DNA of 64,000 bases from contig CALJGI010000006.1 of the NCBI GenBank assembly GCA_938074045.1, forward strand, positions 186,001 to 250,000. The letters run 5' to 3'. The first letter of the stretch is position 1. Every line of letters begins with the position of its first letter. Under the pieces are notes generated by a model, which ran no database searches, had not been told where the DNA came from, and worked only from the letters and a program-made list of their open reading frames with translations. This stretch comes from an uncultured Halieaceae bacterium (lineage in GTDB: Bacteria > Pseudomonadota > Gammaproteobacteria > Pseudomonadales > Halieaceae). Positions 37,095-45,725 of the stretch are shown in pieces. The position numbers were made by a program, and so were the translations under genes.

Positions 37095-37991
37095 TTATTG
37101 GGTGATGGGTATTATTAAGGCTGCCAATGCAGCACCCGCACTGGATAAGGGGTAGCGTTTGCGGGTAACCAGGCCCACGCGGCGGGAGGTTGTCGGTGCT
37201 ACCAGGGGGCGGCATACAGCCCCCATTTCCTGCATTTGCAGTTTACATAGATCCGGCACAATGCTGACCCCCAGGCCATTGGCGACCAGGCGGCCGATGG
37301 TGGATAGCTGATGTGCTTCCACCTCTACTGACATGTTCAATTGGCGTTCTTCTATGACTTTGTCTATCTGCCTGCGGATACTGGAGGGAAGTTGCAGCAG
37401 AATAAGTGGGTGTTGCTCCAGGTGTTGCCACCTCACGGTACTCTGATTTGTCAGTGTGTTATCAGGCGGGAGAGCTACCTGAAAGCGGTCGTCAAACAGT
37501 GGGGTGAATTCAAGGTCCTTATCGTCTCCTGGCCAGAAGGTCAGACCAATTTCCACCTGCCCGTTCCTGACCATATCAACCACCGATTCCGCGACCACGT
37601 CGTGCAGTACAATCTTGACATTGGGGTGAGCGGATCGAAATTTCACCAGTTCGGCAGCCAACAGGTTGGACGCGTATGAAGGCATAGCAGCTATACTGAG
37701 TTTGCCCCGGCGCAGTGCGAATAGTTCGCCCAGGTCATCGAAGGCTTCGTCCCAGTCGGCCAGGATTTGCCTGGCGGCCGGGAGAAAGGATTCACCTTCA
37801 GGCGTCAATGACAGGGTTCTGGTTGTGCGGGCGAGAAGCTTGCCGCCGACCTGTTCTTCGAGGTTTTTGATAGCAGCGCTTAGTGCGGGTTGCGACAAAT
37901 GCAGCACGGCGCAGGCGTCGACGAAGCTCTTCGCCTCTGTGGTCGCGACGAAGGCGCGTAATTGCTTGATGGTGATACTGTTTGATTGCAT
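37095..37991 (-). CDS. LysR-family transcriptional regulator
   Basis: 298 residues from ATG 37991. The N-terminal winged helix-turn-helix is textbook LysR: ITIKQLRAFVATTEAKSFVD, LHLSQPALSAAIKNLEEQVGG, LLARTTRTLSLTPEGE. The effector-binding half begins about residue 90 (GKLSIAAMPSYASNLLAAEL). An upstream ATG at 38060 would add 23 residues of non-typical sequence. It is divergent from the CoA-transferase operon, with starts 107 bases apart, the standard LysR arrangement, so it probably controls that operon in response to a pathway intermediate. Confidence 0.92.
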   Translation of the reverse strand: MQSNSITIKQLRAFVATTEAKSFVDACAVLHLSQPALSAAIKNLEEQVGGKLLARTTRTLSLTPEGESFLPAARQILADWDEAFDDLGELFALRRGKLSIAAMPSYASNLLAAELVKFRSAHPNVKIVLHDVVAESVVDMVRNGQVEIGLTFWPGDDKDLEFTPLFDDRFQVALPPDNTLTNQSTVRWQHLEQHPLILLQLPSSIRRQIDKVIEERQLNMSVEVEAHQLSTIGRLVANGLGVSIVPDLCKLQMQEMGAVCRPLVAPTTSRRVGLVTRKRYPLSSAGAALAALIIPITQ

Positions 37992-38098
37992 TCTATTATT
38001 CTGTTTTATGGAATAGTTAATAGATAATATCCAATTGTTAGAATTATTGGCACCCACCATAATAGCGTTTTGCAGGTGCGTGCGGAGAACACATCACT
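37992..38098. promoter_or_regulatory. Divergent LysR/CoA-transferase promoter region
   Basis: This AT-rich 107-base region separates the LysR regulator and the CoA-transferase operon. It contains inverted elements of the LysR T-N11-A type: CTATT and AATAG arms around 37993-38016, and a further run gttaatagataatatccaat downstream. It would hold the regulator's own operator and the operon promoter. The exact sites are not defined. Confidence 0.45.
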
Positions 38099-38809
38099 AT
38101 GGCTGGATTTGATAAGGTAGTGCCGGACTATGCGGCGGCAATGGCTGGTCTGGAGGACGGGATGAGCGTTATCGCGGGTGGCTTTGGCCTCTGCGGTATT
38201 CCAGAGGGCCTGATCGCGCAGATCAAACGAATGGGAACCACGGGTTTGACGGTGTACTCGAACAATTGCGGGGTCGACGGGTTTGGCCTGGGTATTCTGC
38301 TGGAGGACAGACAGGTCAAAAAAATGGTGTCCTCCTACGTCGGCGAGAACAAGTTGTTCGAACAGCAGTTGCTGGCCGGGGAACTGGAGGTTGAGTTGAC
38401 CCCCCAGGGTACGCTGGCGGAAAAAATGCGCGCCGGTGGTGCTGGAATCCCCGCCTTTTTCACGGCAACCGGATACGGAACGCCGGTGGGTGAGGGCAAG
38501 GAATCCCGTTGCTTTAATGGCGTGAACTGTATTCTGGAGGATGCCATCACCGCCGATTTTTCTATCGTCAAGGCATGGAAGGCCGATCGCTATGGCAACG
38601 CCATCTACCGCCATACGGCACAAAATTTCAATCCGATGGCGGCCACCGCGGGTAAGATCACGGTGATGGAAGTCGAAGAAATCGTCGAGCCCGGAGAGCT
38701 GGATCCCACTGGAATTCACACCCCTGGCATCTATGTGGATCGATTGATTCAGGGGACGTTCGAAAAACGAATTGAACAGCGCACCATCAGCGCCAGCGGA
38801 GGTGCCTGA
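38099..38809 (+). CDS. scoA: 3-oxoacid CoA-transferase subunit A (SCOT/AtoD-like)
   Basis: 236 residues of the family I CoA-transferase alpha subunit. [19 protein letters not shown] is the glycine-rich CoA-binding motif (usually near residue 25-40) and GRCFNG-like [15 protein letters not shown] the middle part. Expected reaction: transfer of CoA between a 3-oxoacid and succinyl-CoA or acetyl-CoA, together with subunit B. The next gene starts two bases after the stop, indicating a coupled heterodimer. It is the first gene of the operon facing the LysR regulator. Confidence 0.92.
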   Translation: MAGFDKVVPDYAAAMAGLEDGMSVIAGGFGLCGIPEGLIAQIKRMGTTGLTVYSNNCGVDGFGLGILLEDRQVKKMVSSYVGENKLFEQQLLAGELEVELTPQGTLAEKMRAGGAGIPAFFTATGYGTPVGEGKESRCFNGVNCILEDAITADFSIVKAWKADRYGNAIYRHTAQNFNPMAATAGKITVMEVEEIVEPGELDPTGIHTPGIYVDRLIQGTFEKRIEQRTISASGGA

Positions 38810-38810
38810 T

Positions 38811-39470
38811 ATGTCATTGAGCAGAGAACAAATGGCCAGCCGGGTAGCCCGGGAGTTGAAGGATGGTTACTACGTGAATCTTGGGATAGGCATTCCCACG
38901 CTGGTCGCCAATTACATACCCCAAGGTGTAGAGGTGATGTTGCAGTCGGAAAATGGCTTGCTTGGCATGGGGCCTTTTCCCACGGAAGAGACCATCGATG
39001 CAGATATGATCAACGCCGGCAAACAAACTGTCACGGCAATTACCGGCGCTTCCATTTTCTCATCAGCTGAGTCATTCGCCATGATCCGCGGTGGTCATGT
39101 CGACCTTACCGTGCTGGGTGCCTTTGAGGTCGACGTCAATGGCGACATTGCCTCCTGGATGATTCCCGGTAAGTTGATCAAGGGCATGGGGGGGGCCATG
39201 GATCTGGTGGCCTCCGCGGAGAACATCATTGTGATCATGACCCATGCAGACAAGCATGGAAACTCGAAGCTGCTGGAAAAATGCACCCTGCCGCTCACAG
39301 GCGCGGGTTGTATCAAGCAGATCATGACAGACCTCGCCTGGCTGACTGTTGAGGACGGTGCATTTGTGTTGCGCGAGACAGCACCCGGCATCAGCATCGA
39401 CGAGATCAGGGCCAAGACCGCAGGAAAATTGATCGTGCCGGACGACGTGCGAGAAATGACCTTCTCGTAA
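38811..39470 (+). CDS. scoB: 3-oxoacid CoA-transferase subunit B
   Basis: 219 residues from ATG 38811, directly after subunit A; a frame beginning at 38772 lies within subunit A and is not used. The catalytic Glu47 is in the conserved MLQSENGLLGMGPFP motif, and the glycine-rich VNLGIGIPT is near residue 22-30. The ending GKLIVPDDVREM is typical. Forms the active site with ScoA and would activate a 3-oxoacid for thiolysis by the thiolase encoded next. Confidence 0.93.
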   Translation: MSLSREQMASRVARELKDGYYVNLGIGIPTLVANYIPQGVEVMLQSENGLLGMGPFPTEETIDADMINAGKQTVTAITGASIFSSAESFAMIRGGHVDLTVLGAFEVDVNGDIASWMIPGKLIKGMGGAMDLVASAENIIVIMTHADKHGNSKLLEKCTLPLTGAGCIKQIMTDLAWLTVEDGAFVLRETAPGISIDEIRAKTAGKLIVPDDVREMTFS

Positions 39471-39503
39471 ATCACTGGCTCTGAAACATCAGGAGGAAGA
39501 GTT

Positions 39504-40697
39504 TTGACAGATTCAAGCACATCAGTATATGTAACCGGCGCCGCGCGAACGGCTATTGGCACCTTTGGAGGTTCTCTTAAAGGTGTGTCACCGGCGGATC
39601 TGGGAGCACACGTCACCGCAGCGGCGATAGCGCGCGCGGGTATCGACCCCGAGCTGGTGGGATCTAACGTGGTGGGGCATGTAACCCGCTCTGAATCACG
39701 GGATAGTTATATTTCCAGACGTATCGCACTGCAGGGTGGGCTGCCGGTATCTACCCAGTCGCTGACAGTTAACCGCCTATGTGGCAGTGGTCTGGAGGCC
39801 ATTGTGCTGGCAACCCAGCAGTTGCTTCTGAACGAAATTGACGTCGCCGTGGCAGGCGGTGCGGAATCGATGAGTCGCGCGGGTCATCTGATGACCACCA
39901 ACCGCTGGGGGCAACCCCTGGGTGATGGCAAGATACAGGACGAACTGATGGGTGCGTTGACCTGTCCCTTCGGCGACCACCACATGGGTATCACGGCGGA
40001 AAATCTGGCCGCGAAGTATTGCATCAGTCGGGAAGAACAGGACGAATTTGCAGCGGAGAGTCAGAGACGGGCGGCTCACGCCATCGCCGAAGGTTATTTC
40101 AAAGAGCAGATAGCACCCTATGAATTGAAATCACGAAAGGGTGTGCAACTGTTCGATACCGATGAACACGTGCGGGGAGAGACGACAACGGATGCCTTGA
40201 GTGGATTGCGTCCGGCATTCAAGCCCGATGGAGGAACGGTTACCGCGGGTAACGCCTCGGGGATTAACGACGGCGCTGCCATGGTCGTGCTGATCAATGG
40301 ACAGAAAATGGCGGAGCTGGGAGCGACACCCCTGGCTCGCATTGTTTCCTATGGTCGCTGCGGTGTACAACCGGACATCATGGGTATCGGTCCGGTGGGT
40401 GCCAGTAGCACAGCGCTGGAAAGAGCAGGTCTGACGGTAGCCGATATGGATGTGATCGAATCCAATGAAGCCTTTGCTGCTCAGGCGCTTTCCGTATCCC
40501 GAGAATTGGGTTTGCCGGCTGATCGGACCAACCCCAATGGCGGTGCCATCGCACTGGGTCATCCCATTGGCGCCAGTGGAGCCATCATTTTTATCAAGGC
40601 TATTTATGAACTGCAGCGCACCGATGGCCGCTATGGCCTGGTGACCTTGTGTATTGGCGGTGGTCAGGGAATCGCCGCTGTTATCGAGCGGATGTAG
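39504..40697 (+). CDS. Thiolase (acetyl-CoA acetyltransferase type)
   Basis: 397 residues. The acyl-binding Cys93 is in [12 protein letters not shown], the His in [12 protein letters not shown], and the second Cys in [19 protein letters not shown] is also characteristic. The start ATG/TTG at 39504 is preceded by AGGAGGAAG, a strong ribosome site. With the CoA-transferase it would cleave a 3-oxoacyl-CoA to acetyl-CoA and a shorter acyl-CoA. The gene follows scoB by 33 bases. Confidence 0.93.
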   Translation: MTDSSTSVYVTGAARTAIGTFGGSLKGVSPADLGAHVTAAAIARAGIDPELVGSNVVGHVTRSESRDSYISRRIALQGGLPVSTQSLTVNRLCGSGLEAIVLATQQLLLNEIDVAVAGGAESMSRAGHLMTTNRWGQPLGDGKIQDELMGALTCPFGDHHMGITAENLAAKYCISREEQDEFAAESQRRAAHAIAEGYFKEQIAPYELKSRKGVQLFDTDEHVRGETTTDALSGLRPAFKPDGGTVTAGNASGINDGAAMVVLINGQKMAELGATPLARIVSYGRCGVQPDIMGIGPVGASSTALERAGLTVADMDVIESNEAFAAQALSVSRELGLPADRTNPNGGAIALGHPIGASGAIIFIKAIYELQRTDGRYGLVTLCIGGGQGIAAVIERM

Positions 40698-40711
40698 CAG
40701 GGACTACGAGG

Positions 40712-41551
40712 GTGTCTGCCAGACGACCTACAGGTGCACCGGCGCTGTGTTGGGGCACCTTGCAGGATGCTGATTTTGTCAGCTTTGTGGAAACCGCTGC
40801 GCGCGCCGGCTATGGCGCAGTTACCCTGAATAATATCCTCTGTGATGATGCCCGCAGCCGGGGTGTGGATATCGCCGGTGCGCTGGCGAACCACGGTCTG
40901 CTCGTCAGCAATATTGATCCATTGCCGGGGTGGGTCCCGCAACCGCTGCCCTTGCCCGGGGATGATTTTTTTTCCCGACTCTCGCGGTCCAGCGTGGAGG
41001 CGACCTTCGAACTCGCCCATTCAGTTGGCACAGACCTTATCAATGCCCCTGCCATATTTTCCGAGGCCACAGCGGAAGCCGAGTTTGTCGACGCTTTTGG
41101 TTCTCTTTGCAGTCGCGCCGCCGATGAGGGTTTGCGTGTCTGTCTGGAGTTTATGCCCATCACGCCCATAGTGGATCTTCCCACAGCAGCGCGGATCATA
41201 AAACAGGTAAATGCCAGCAATGGCGGTGTCATGCTCGATTGCTGGCATTTTCGACGTACCGGGGGAACACTGGCGGATCTCCGACTGTTACCCGCGGAGT
41301 CCTTTTATGGTGTGCAGCTGGATGATGTTCGCGCAGAACCCATGGATGATGTTGTTGAAGAAACCATGAACCACCGCCTATTACCGGGGCAGGGGGTAGG
41401 CGAAGTTGCGGATCTTGTGCGTGCGCTGAAGGAAATGGGTGTCGAAGTCGTATACGATGTTGAAATCTTCAATGTCGATATACGCAAGCTCAGCTTGTTG
41501 GAACAAGCCGAGAAAAGCCTTTCGGCGGCACAATTCGTGCTCCAGGGCTGA
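40712..41551 (+). CDS. Xylose isomerase-like TIM-barrel protein (sugar phosphate isomerase/epimerase family)
   Basis: 279 residues, starting at GTG 40712 just after the thiolase stop (ACGAGG precedes it); the frame runs back to 40649 inside the thiolase and that part is ignored. The AP-endonuclease-2 fold is visible: PALCWGTLQDADFVSFVETA, GYGAVTLNN, LRVCLEFMPI (metal Glu), VMLDCWHFRR (metal Asp and His), YGVQLDDVRAEP, and VVYDVEIFN (Glu). These are the expected divalent-metal ligands. Substrate unknown; it may isomerise or cleave an intermediate of the operon's pathway. Confidence 0.85.
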   Translation: MSARRPTGAPALCWGTLQDADFVSFVETAARAGYGAVTLNNILCDDARSRGVDIAGALANHGLLVSNIDPLPGWVPQPLPLPGDDFFSRLSRSSVEATFELAHSVGTDLINAPAIFSEATAEAEFVDAFGSLCSRAADEGLRVCLEFMPITPIVDLPTAARIIKQVNASNGGVMLDCWHFRRTGGTLADLRLLPAESFYGVQLDDVRAEPMDDVVEETMNHRLLPGQGVGEVADLVRALKEMGVEVVYDVEIFNVDIRKLSLLEQAEKSLSAAQFVLQG

Positions 41552-41572
41552 CAAGCCACAACTGGAAAACCT

Positions 41573-43303
41573 ATGAAACACTATGATCTGATCATCAGAA
41601 ACGGTGAGGTATACGACGGAACCGGCGGTCAATCCCGTGTTTGTGATGTCGCGGTAGCCGCGGGAAAGATCGCTGAGGTAGGCCCTGCCATTGAAGCCAC
41701 AGCGGATCAGACGCTGGATGCCAGCGGTAAAATCGTTACTCCCGGCTTTGTTGATGTTCACACCCACTACGACGGCCAGGCTACCTGGGACGTCCATATG
41801 AAACCGTCTTCCAATCTCGGCACTACCACGGTAATCATGGGTAATTGCGGCGTGGGGTTCGCGCCCTGTCGAAAAGAGGATCACGCAGAGCTGGTCAAGT
41901 TGATGGAGGGTGTGGAGGAAATTCCAGGGTCTATCATGGATGCCGGTTTGCCCTGGAACTGGGAGAGCTTTCCCGAATATCTGGATGCGCTTGATGAGCG
42001 GGAACGGGACATAGATATTGCCGCCTTGTTTCCCCATGCACCGCTCAGAGTTTTCGTCATGGGCGAGCGTGCATTGAATCGCGAGACGGCAAATGAAGAC
42101 GATATCCAGGCCATGCAGGCGCTGCTTAAAGAAGGAATTGAGGCTGGAGCCATGGGTCTCTCTACCTCCAGAACCCTGGTTCATCGCAGTGCCAGCGGCC
42201 ACTTTATTCCAACCTATCAGGCGGCGACAGCGGAGCTTAAGCGGCTGGGAGAATCCTTGTCCGGTGAGCGGGGCAGCGTATTGCAATTTATTTCGGACTG
42301 GGAGGATGCCGACGACGAGTTCGGTATTCTTGCAGAAACCAGCGCCAAGACCGGTGCCAAAGGTACTTTTACTCTGGTTGATGTGGGAGGCGCCCTGGAT
42401 GGTCAGAGCGCTGCCGGTCAACCCGGGCAGTGGAAAAAGCAGCTGGATCGTCTGGAAAAGGCCCAGGCTGAAGGACTGGATATCAGGGGTCAGGTGCTAT
42501 CCCGTCCCATCGGTATTCTGATGGGTTTTCCCGGCTCCATGCACAGTTTCTATCGCCGTCCCACATTCGCAGCTCTCGCGGATCTGCCCTGGGAGGAGCG
42601 CAAATCTGAGCTGAGTAAGCCAGAGGTGAAGGCCAAAATTCTGGCGGAAGAAAACGTGAACCCCCACGTTTTTGTGGAGATCTTCAATAAGCGTTTTCGC
42701 AATATGTACCCCCTGGAAGACCCTATTAACTATCTTCCCGACAGGAGTGGGTCGGTAAAGGCCTGCGCCGAAAAAGAGGGACGGGATCCTGAGGAATGGT
42801 TATACGATTTTTTCCTGGGGAACGATGGCAATAACCTGGTGTACATTCCAGCTGTAAATTTCACCGAGAATATTCCGGCCTTACTGAGACATCCCCATAC
42901 CGTATCGGCACTGGGCGACGGTGGCGCGCATGTGGGGTCAATATGCGACACCAGCGCGAACGTATATTTGCTCACGGAATGGGTGAAGACAAAGAAAGAA
43001 ATTGAGTTAGCCGATGCGATTCACATGCTCTGCCGCCAACCGGCGGAATTGTACTCTCTACTGGATCGGGGAGTGATCGCAGAAGGCATGCTGGCTGATC
43101 TCAATATTATCGACTTTGACGCCTTGCAACTGCATACACCGCACGTGGAGTATGATTTACCGGGTGGCGGAAAACGATTTTTACAGCACGCCGATGGTAT
43201 ATGCTCGACCATTAAATCCGGTGAGGTGATTTTTGCCCACAATGAGCCTACCGGGGCTTTGCCGGGAAGGCTGTTGCGCGGCAATCAGGCGGATCCACGT
43301 TAA
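41573..43303 (+). CDS. N-acyl-D-amino-acid deacylase / D-aminoacylase-type amidohydrolase
   Basis: 576 residues. The amidohydrolase metal motif is DVHTHYDGQATWD near residue 63, preceded by VTPGFVDV. GNCGVGFAP and LGDGGAHVGSICD are typical of the D-aminoacylase group. The C-terminal HVEYDLPGGGKRFLQHADG and final VIFAHNEPTGALPGRLLRG are family endings. A zinc hydrolase of an amide or cyclic amide is expected, with substrate unknown. It is the last gene of the five-gene operon and is followed by a candidate terminator. Confidence 0.9.
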   Translation: MKHYDLIIRNGEVYDGTGGQSRVCDVAVAAGKIAEVGPAIEATADQTLDASGKIVTPGFVDVHTHYDGQATWDVHMKPSSNLGTTTVIMGNCGVGFAPCRKEDHAELVKLMEGVEEIPGSIMDAGLPWNWESFPEYLDALDERERDIDIAALFPHAPLRVFVMGERALNRETANEDDIQAMQALLKEGIEAGAMGLSTSRTLVHRSASGHFIPTYQAATAELKRLGESLSGERGSVLQFISDWEDADDEFGILAETSAKTGAKGTFTLVDVGGALDGQSAAGQPGQWKKQLDRLEKAQAEGLDIRGQVLSRPIGILMGFPGSMHSFYRRPTFAALADLPWEERKSELSKPEVKAKILAEENVNPHVFVEIFNKRFRNMYPLEDPINYLPDRSGSVKACAEKEGRDPEEWLYDFFLGNDGNNLVYIPAVNFTENIPALLRHPHTVSALGDGGAHVGSICDTSANVYLLTEWVKTKKEIELADAIHMLCRQPAELYSLLDRGVIAEGMLADLNIIDFDALQLHTPHVEYDLPGGGKRFLQHADGICSTIKSGEVIFAHNEPTGALPGRLLRGNQADPR

Positions 43304-43322
43304 ACACGCTGGACCGTGTTTT
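43302..43322 (+). terminator. Candidate intrinsic terminator of the CoA-transferase operon
   Basis: aaacacg (43302-43308) pairs with cgtgttt (43315-43321) across ctggac, and a short T run (tttt) ends the stem. It overlaps the stop codon of the amidohydrolase gene. Stem of seven pairs, moderate U tract. Confidence 0.5.
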
Positions 43323-43354
43323 CACGGATTGAAGCGACTCTAAAACTACCCGCG

Positions 43355-44308
43355 CTACGGTTCTAACTCAGGTGGCCTTTTCAGCGCTGACTTCCAGTTA
43401 ATCCCCCGCGCCAGAATCAGGGTACTGAACAACAGCGTGTCCATCAGGAAAATCAAACCGTGTAGTGCAATCGCAGCGGTCAGCGCCGCATTTTTGTCTA
43501 TGCCGTACCAGCTGGTGGCAAAAACGATACTGGCGTGAAATGTGCCGATCCCGCCGGGCGTCAGTGGAATTGACAGGGCCACCGTTGATAACACAAATAC
43601 CGTGACGATCTGCAAAAAATTCAGTTCGAAGTCGGTGGCCACAGCGAAAAAGCTGCAGTGAATAGCCAGATAAAAAAACCAGAGAAACGCGGTGCTACTG
43701 ATGTATTTGGTAGCCAGGCCAAGGGTCAGGATATTCTGTGTCGCCTGCAGTGCATTGATTACAAAATCACGCATCCCTTGAATGGGAATTTTTTCAATGA
43801 AAGGGTGAAGATAGGAGGATTTCACCAGCAGCAGAACGGCTGTGCTCAATAACAGAAATACGATTGATGCCGTTATCAGGTTATCGCTATCCAGGATGAA
43901 AACAGAGGTCAGTACCAACAGCATGCTCAACACGACAATGTCAGCGAACCGCTCGGCAAACAGAATGGCGACGCCAAGGTTCAGGTCCAGAGAGTAAGCG
44001 GCCTTTAGATAGGCGATCTTGGAAAGCTCACCGGTTTTTGCGGGAAGCATCATATTGAGAAAACTTCCCAGTATGGTCGCCTCCAGCGACGCCTGATAAG
44101 TGCAGCTTCCGTTGGCCATCAGCTGCCAGCGTAATGCCATGGCAAAGTAACTCAGCAGCATCAACAGAGCGGTGAGAAACAAACCAAAAAGCGAATAGCC
44201 TTGCAGAGAATACAGCAGTTCGTCGTACTGTACGCCCAACAAAAGATAGGCGAATACGCCAAGAATGGCGACCGCCTTCAGACCGGTTGTGGCGGTGCTA
44301 CGATTCAT
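43355..44308 (-). CDS. Lysylphosphatidylglycerol synthase TM region / UPF0104-like membrane protein
   Basis: 317 residues with seven to eight membrane helices. Signatures of the UPF0104 flippase-like family are LNMMLPAKTGELSKIAYLK and ALSIPLTPGGIGTFHASI, with FAERFADIVVLSMLL between. Members include the flippase part of MprF and membrane proteins of lipid or polysaccharide export. Role here unknown. The Ddn-type gene lies 30 bases upstream on the same strand. Confidence 0.88.
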   Translation of the reverse strand: MNRSTATTGLKAVAILGVFAYLLLGVQYDELLYSLQGYSLFGLFLTALLMLLSYFAMALRWQLMANGSCTYQASLEATILGSFLNMMLPAKTGELSKIAYLKAAYSLDLNLGVAILFAERFADIVVLSMLLVLTSVFILDSDNLITASIVFLLLSTAVLLLVKSSYLHPFIEKIPIQGMRDFVINALQATQNILTLGLATKYISSTAFLWFFYLAIHCSFFAVATDFELNFLQIVTVFVLSTVALSIPLTPGGIGTFHASIVFATSWYGIDKNAALTAAIALHGLIFLMDTLLFSTLILARGINWKSALKRPPELEP

Positions 44309-44338
44309 TGCGTATACAGGGACACCGCAGCTGAATGG

Positions 44339-44773
44339 TTATTTTGGCTCAGCGAGAAAAACAGGAATCCTGCGTGAGGTTTTTGCCTGGTACTCCTCAT
44401 AGGGTGGGTAGGCTTCCACTGCGGCGGCCCATAAGCGAGCGCGTTCCTCTTCGTCGGAGACCTCTCTGGCCCGCATGGCAAAAACCTCGGTTTTGTCGCG
44501 GATCTCGACATCGGGATTGGCCTGCAGGTTGTACACCCACACCGGGTTGTTGGGTTGTCCGCCCATTGAGCCGATCAATACATAGCAACCATTCGTCTCC
44601 ACCCGCATCAGCGGAATTTTGCGTACGCCACCGGTCTTGTTGCCGGTATGGGTCACGAGAATGCAGGGCATACCGGTGTCCAGTAGTGTTGTGCCCTCGG
44701 TTCCGCCACTGCTTTCGTACAGCTCCACCTGTTCGCGTACCCAGTCCAGGGCGGGGGGTATATATTCAGCCAT
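44339..44773 (-). CDS. Ddn-type F420 (deazaflavin)-dependent nitroreductase family protein
   Basis: 144 residues. LDTGMPCILVTHTGNKTGGVRKIPLMR and GSMGGQPNNPVWVYNLQANPDVEI are the family hallmark, which forms the F420-binding split-barrel. The tail (YPPYEEYQAKTSRRIPVFLAEP) matches family members from mycobacteria and other actinobacteria, but also occurs in proteobacteria. The start ATG 44773 has AGGAG 10 bases upstream. Genuine F420 use would require F420 biosynthesis in this genome, which the window does not show. Confidence 0.9.
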   Translation of the reverse strand: MAEYIPPALDWVREQVELYESSGGTEGTTLLDTGMPCILVTHTGNKTGGVRKIPLMRVETNGCYVLIGSMGGQPNNPVWVYNLQANPDVEIRDKTEVFAMRAREVSDEEERARLWAAAVEAYPPYEEYQAKTSRRIPVFLAEPK

Positions 44774-44803
44774 GTCTACTTGCTCCTGCTTGAAAAGCTA
44801 TGA

Positions 44804-45574
44804 TTATGGTTTGCGAAACTTCAGGGTCCAGCGATCGGTATTACCCGTTACTGATTTGCGGCCCACTTCATAAACCAATTCGTCGTCAGCCCGGTAGTGC
44901 AATTCCGAGTAGTCAACAAACTCGAAGCCGGCAGCCTGTATTTCCTTGATGGCCAATACCGGGTCAAACCGGCGTCGGTTCTCGTGATTCAGGGCTTGCA
45001 TATGCCGGCGTGTATGATCAACCACAGCGTAGACTCCGCCTGACTTCAGTGCCTTGTACGCCGACTCATTGATAGCCGCGCGTGAGGCATCATCGAAATT
45101 ATGATAGTTGCGGAACGTGAAGATCATATCCGCATTGGATATCCCGAGATCAGTATTACTGGCTTCGTAGAATCGCGCGCCTTCGGGGCGGCCCATTTTA
45201 GCGTCCTGGCCCGTCACCTTCATTTTTTCGAAACCGGGCACATCTTTGAGTTTTTTCTCCGCACGAGAGGTGCCATAGGCGATATGGAACTCGCCGTTTT
45301 CAGCGAGCACTGGTGCCAGCAAACGGGTGTACCATCCACCTCCCGGAATCAGCTCTACCACTTTCATATTGTCGCGCAACCCGAAAAATTGCAGTGTTTC
45401 GATGGGCTTTCTGTTTTTGTCGCGTGCCTTGTCAGCCTCGGGTCGGCTGTCGGCCGTCATGGCGGCTTCGATTTTGGATTTGACGGTATCAAAGTCTGCG
45501 GACAGTGCGGCATTTGCTGAGGCAATCAGCAGAGAAATCGCCATAAATTTCAGTAATTTGAGTTTTGCTTTCAT
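44804..45574 (-). CDS. Exported class I SAM-dependent methyltransferase-like protein
   Basis: 256 residues with a signal peptide (KLLKFMAISLLIASANAALS). The mature part carries a class I methyltransferase fold: ETLQFFGLRDNMKVVELIPGGGWYTRLLAP with the glycine-rich AdoMet motif, then FTFRNYHNFDDAS and VYAVVDHTRRH. A methyltransferase in the periplasm is unusual because AdoMet is cytoplasmic, yet this signal-bearing family is common in gammaproteobacteria. Function unknown. The promoter region is shared with the divergent DUF2235 gene. Confidence 0.88.
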   Translation of the reverse strand: MKAKLKLLKFMAISLLIASANAALSADFDTVKSKIEAAMTADSRPEADKARDKNRKPIETLQFFGLRDNMKVVELIPGGGWYTRLLAPVLAENGEFHIAYGTSRAEKKLKDVPGFEKMKVTGQDAKMGRPEGARFYEASNTDLGISNADMIFTFRNYHNFDDASRAAINESAYKALKSGGVYAVVDHTRRHMQALNHENRRRFDPVLAIKEIQAAGFEFVDYSELHYRADDELVYEVGRKSVTGNTDRWTLKFRKP

Positions 45575-45599
45575 GGGTATTCGACCATTCCTGTATATA

Positions 45600-45708
45600 G
45601 TGAAATCGCGTAGCTGCTCACTTTGCTCGTTTTCGCTGCGGGCTGCAAACGCTTTTCCCGTACCTCCACATGTTTGCTGATATGAGAGCGTCCAAATACT
45701 GATTTCAC
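45600..45708. promoter_or_regulatory. Inverted octamer gtgaaatc/gatttcac flanking the divergent promoter
   Basis: gtgaaatc at 45600-45607 and its reverse complement gatttcac at 45701-45708 bracket the intergenic region between the exported methyltransferase and the DUF2235 gene. The second copy lies just upstream of the DUF2235 start. This could be a pair of operator half-sites for both genes; with one pair only, chance cannot be excluded. Confidence 0.3.
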
Positions 45709-45725
45709 CGGGTTATACTCCTGTT

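Noticed and set aside
38006..38719. Antisense open frame of 237 codons opposite scoA
   Set aside because: It is a shadow of the well-supported CoA-transferase gene.
41381..42421. Long antisense open frame (346 codons) opposite the TIM-barrel and amidohydrolase genes
   Set aside because: The plus-strand proteins carry clear catalytic motifs; the antisense translation is not like any known protein and has no ribosome site.
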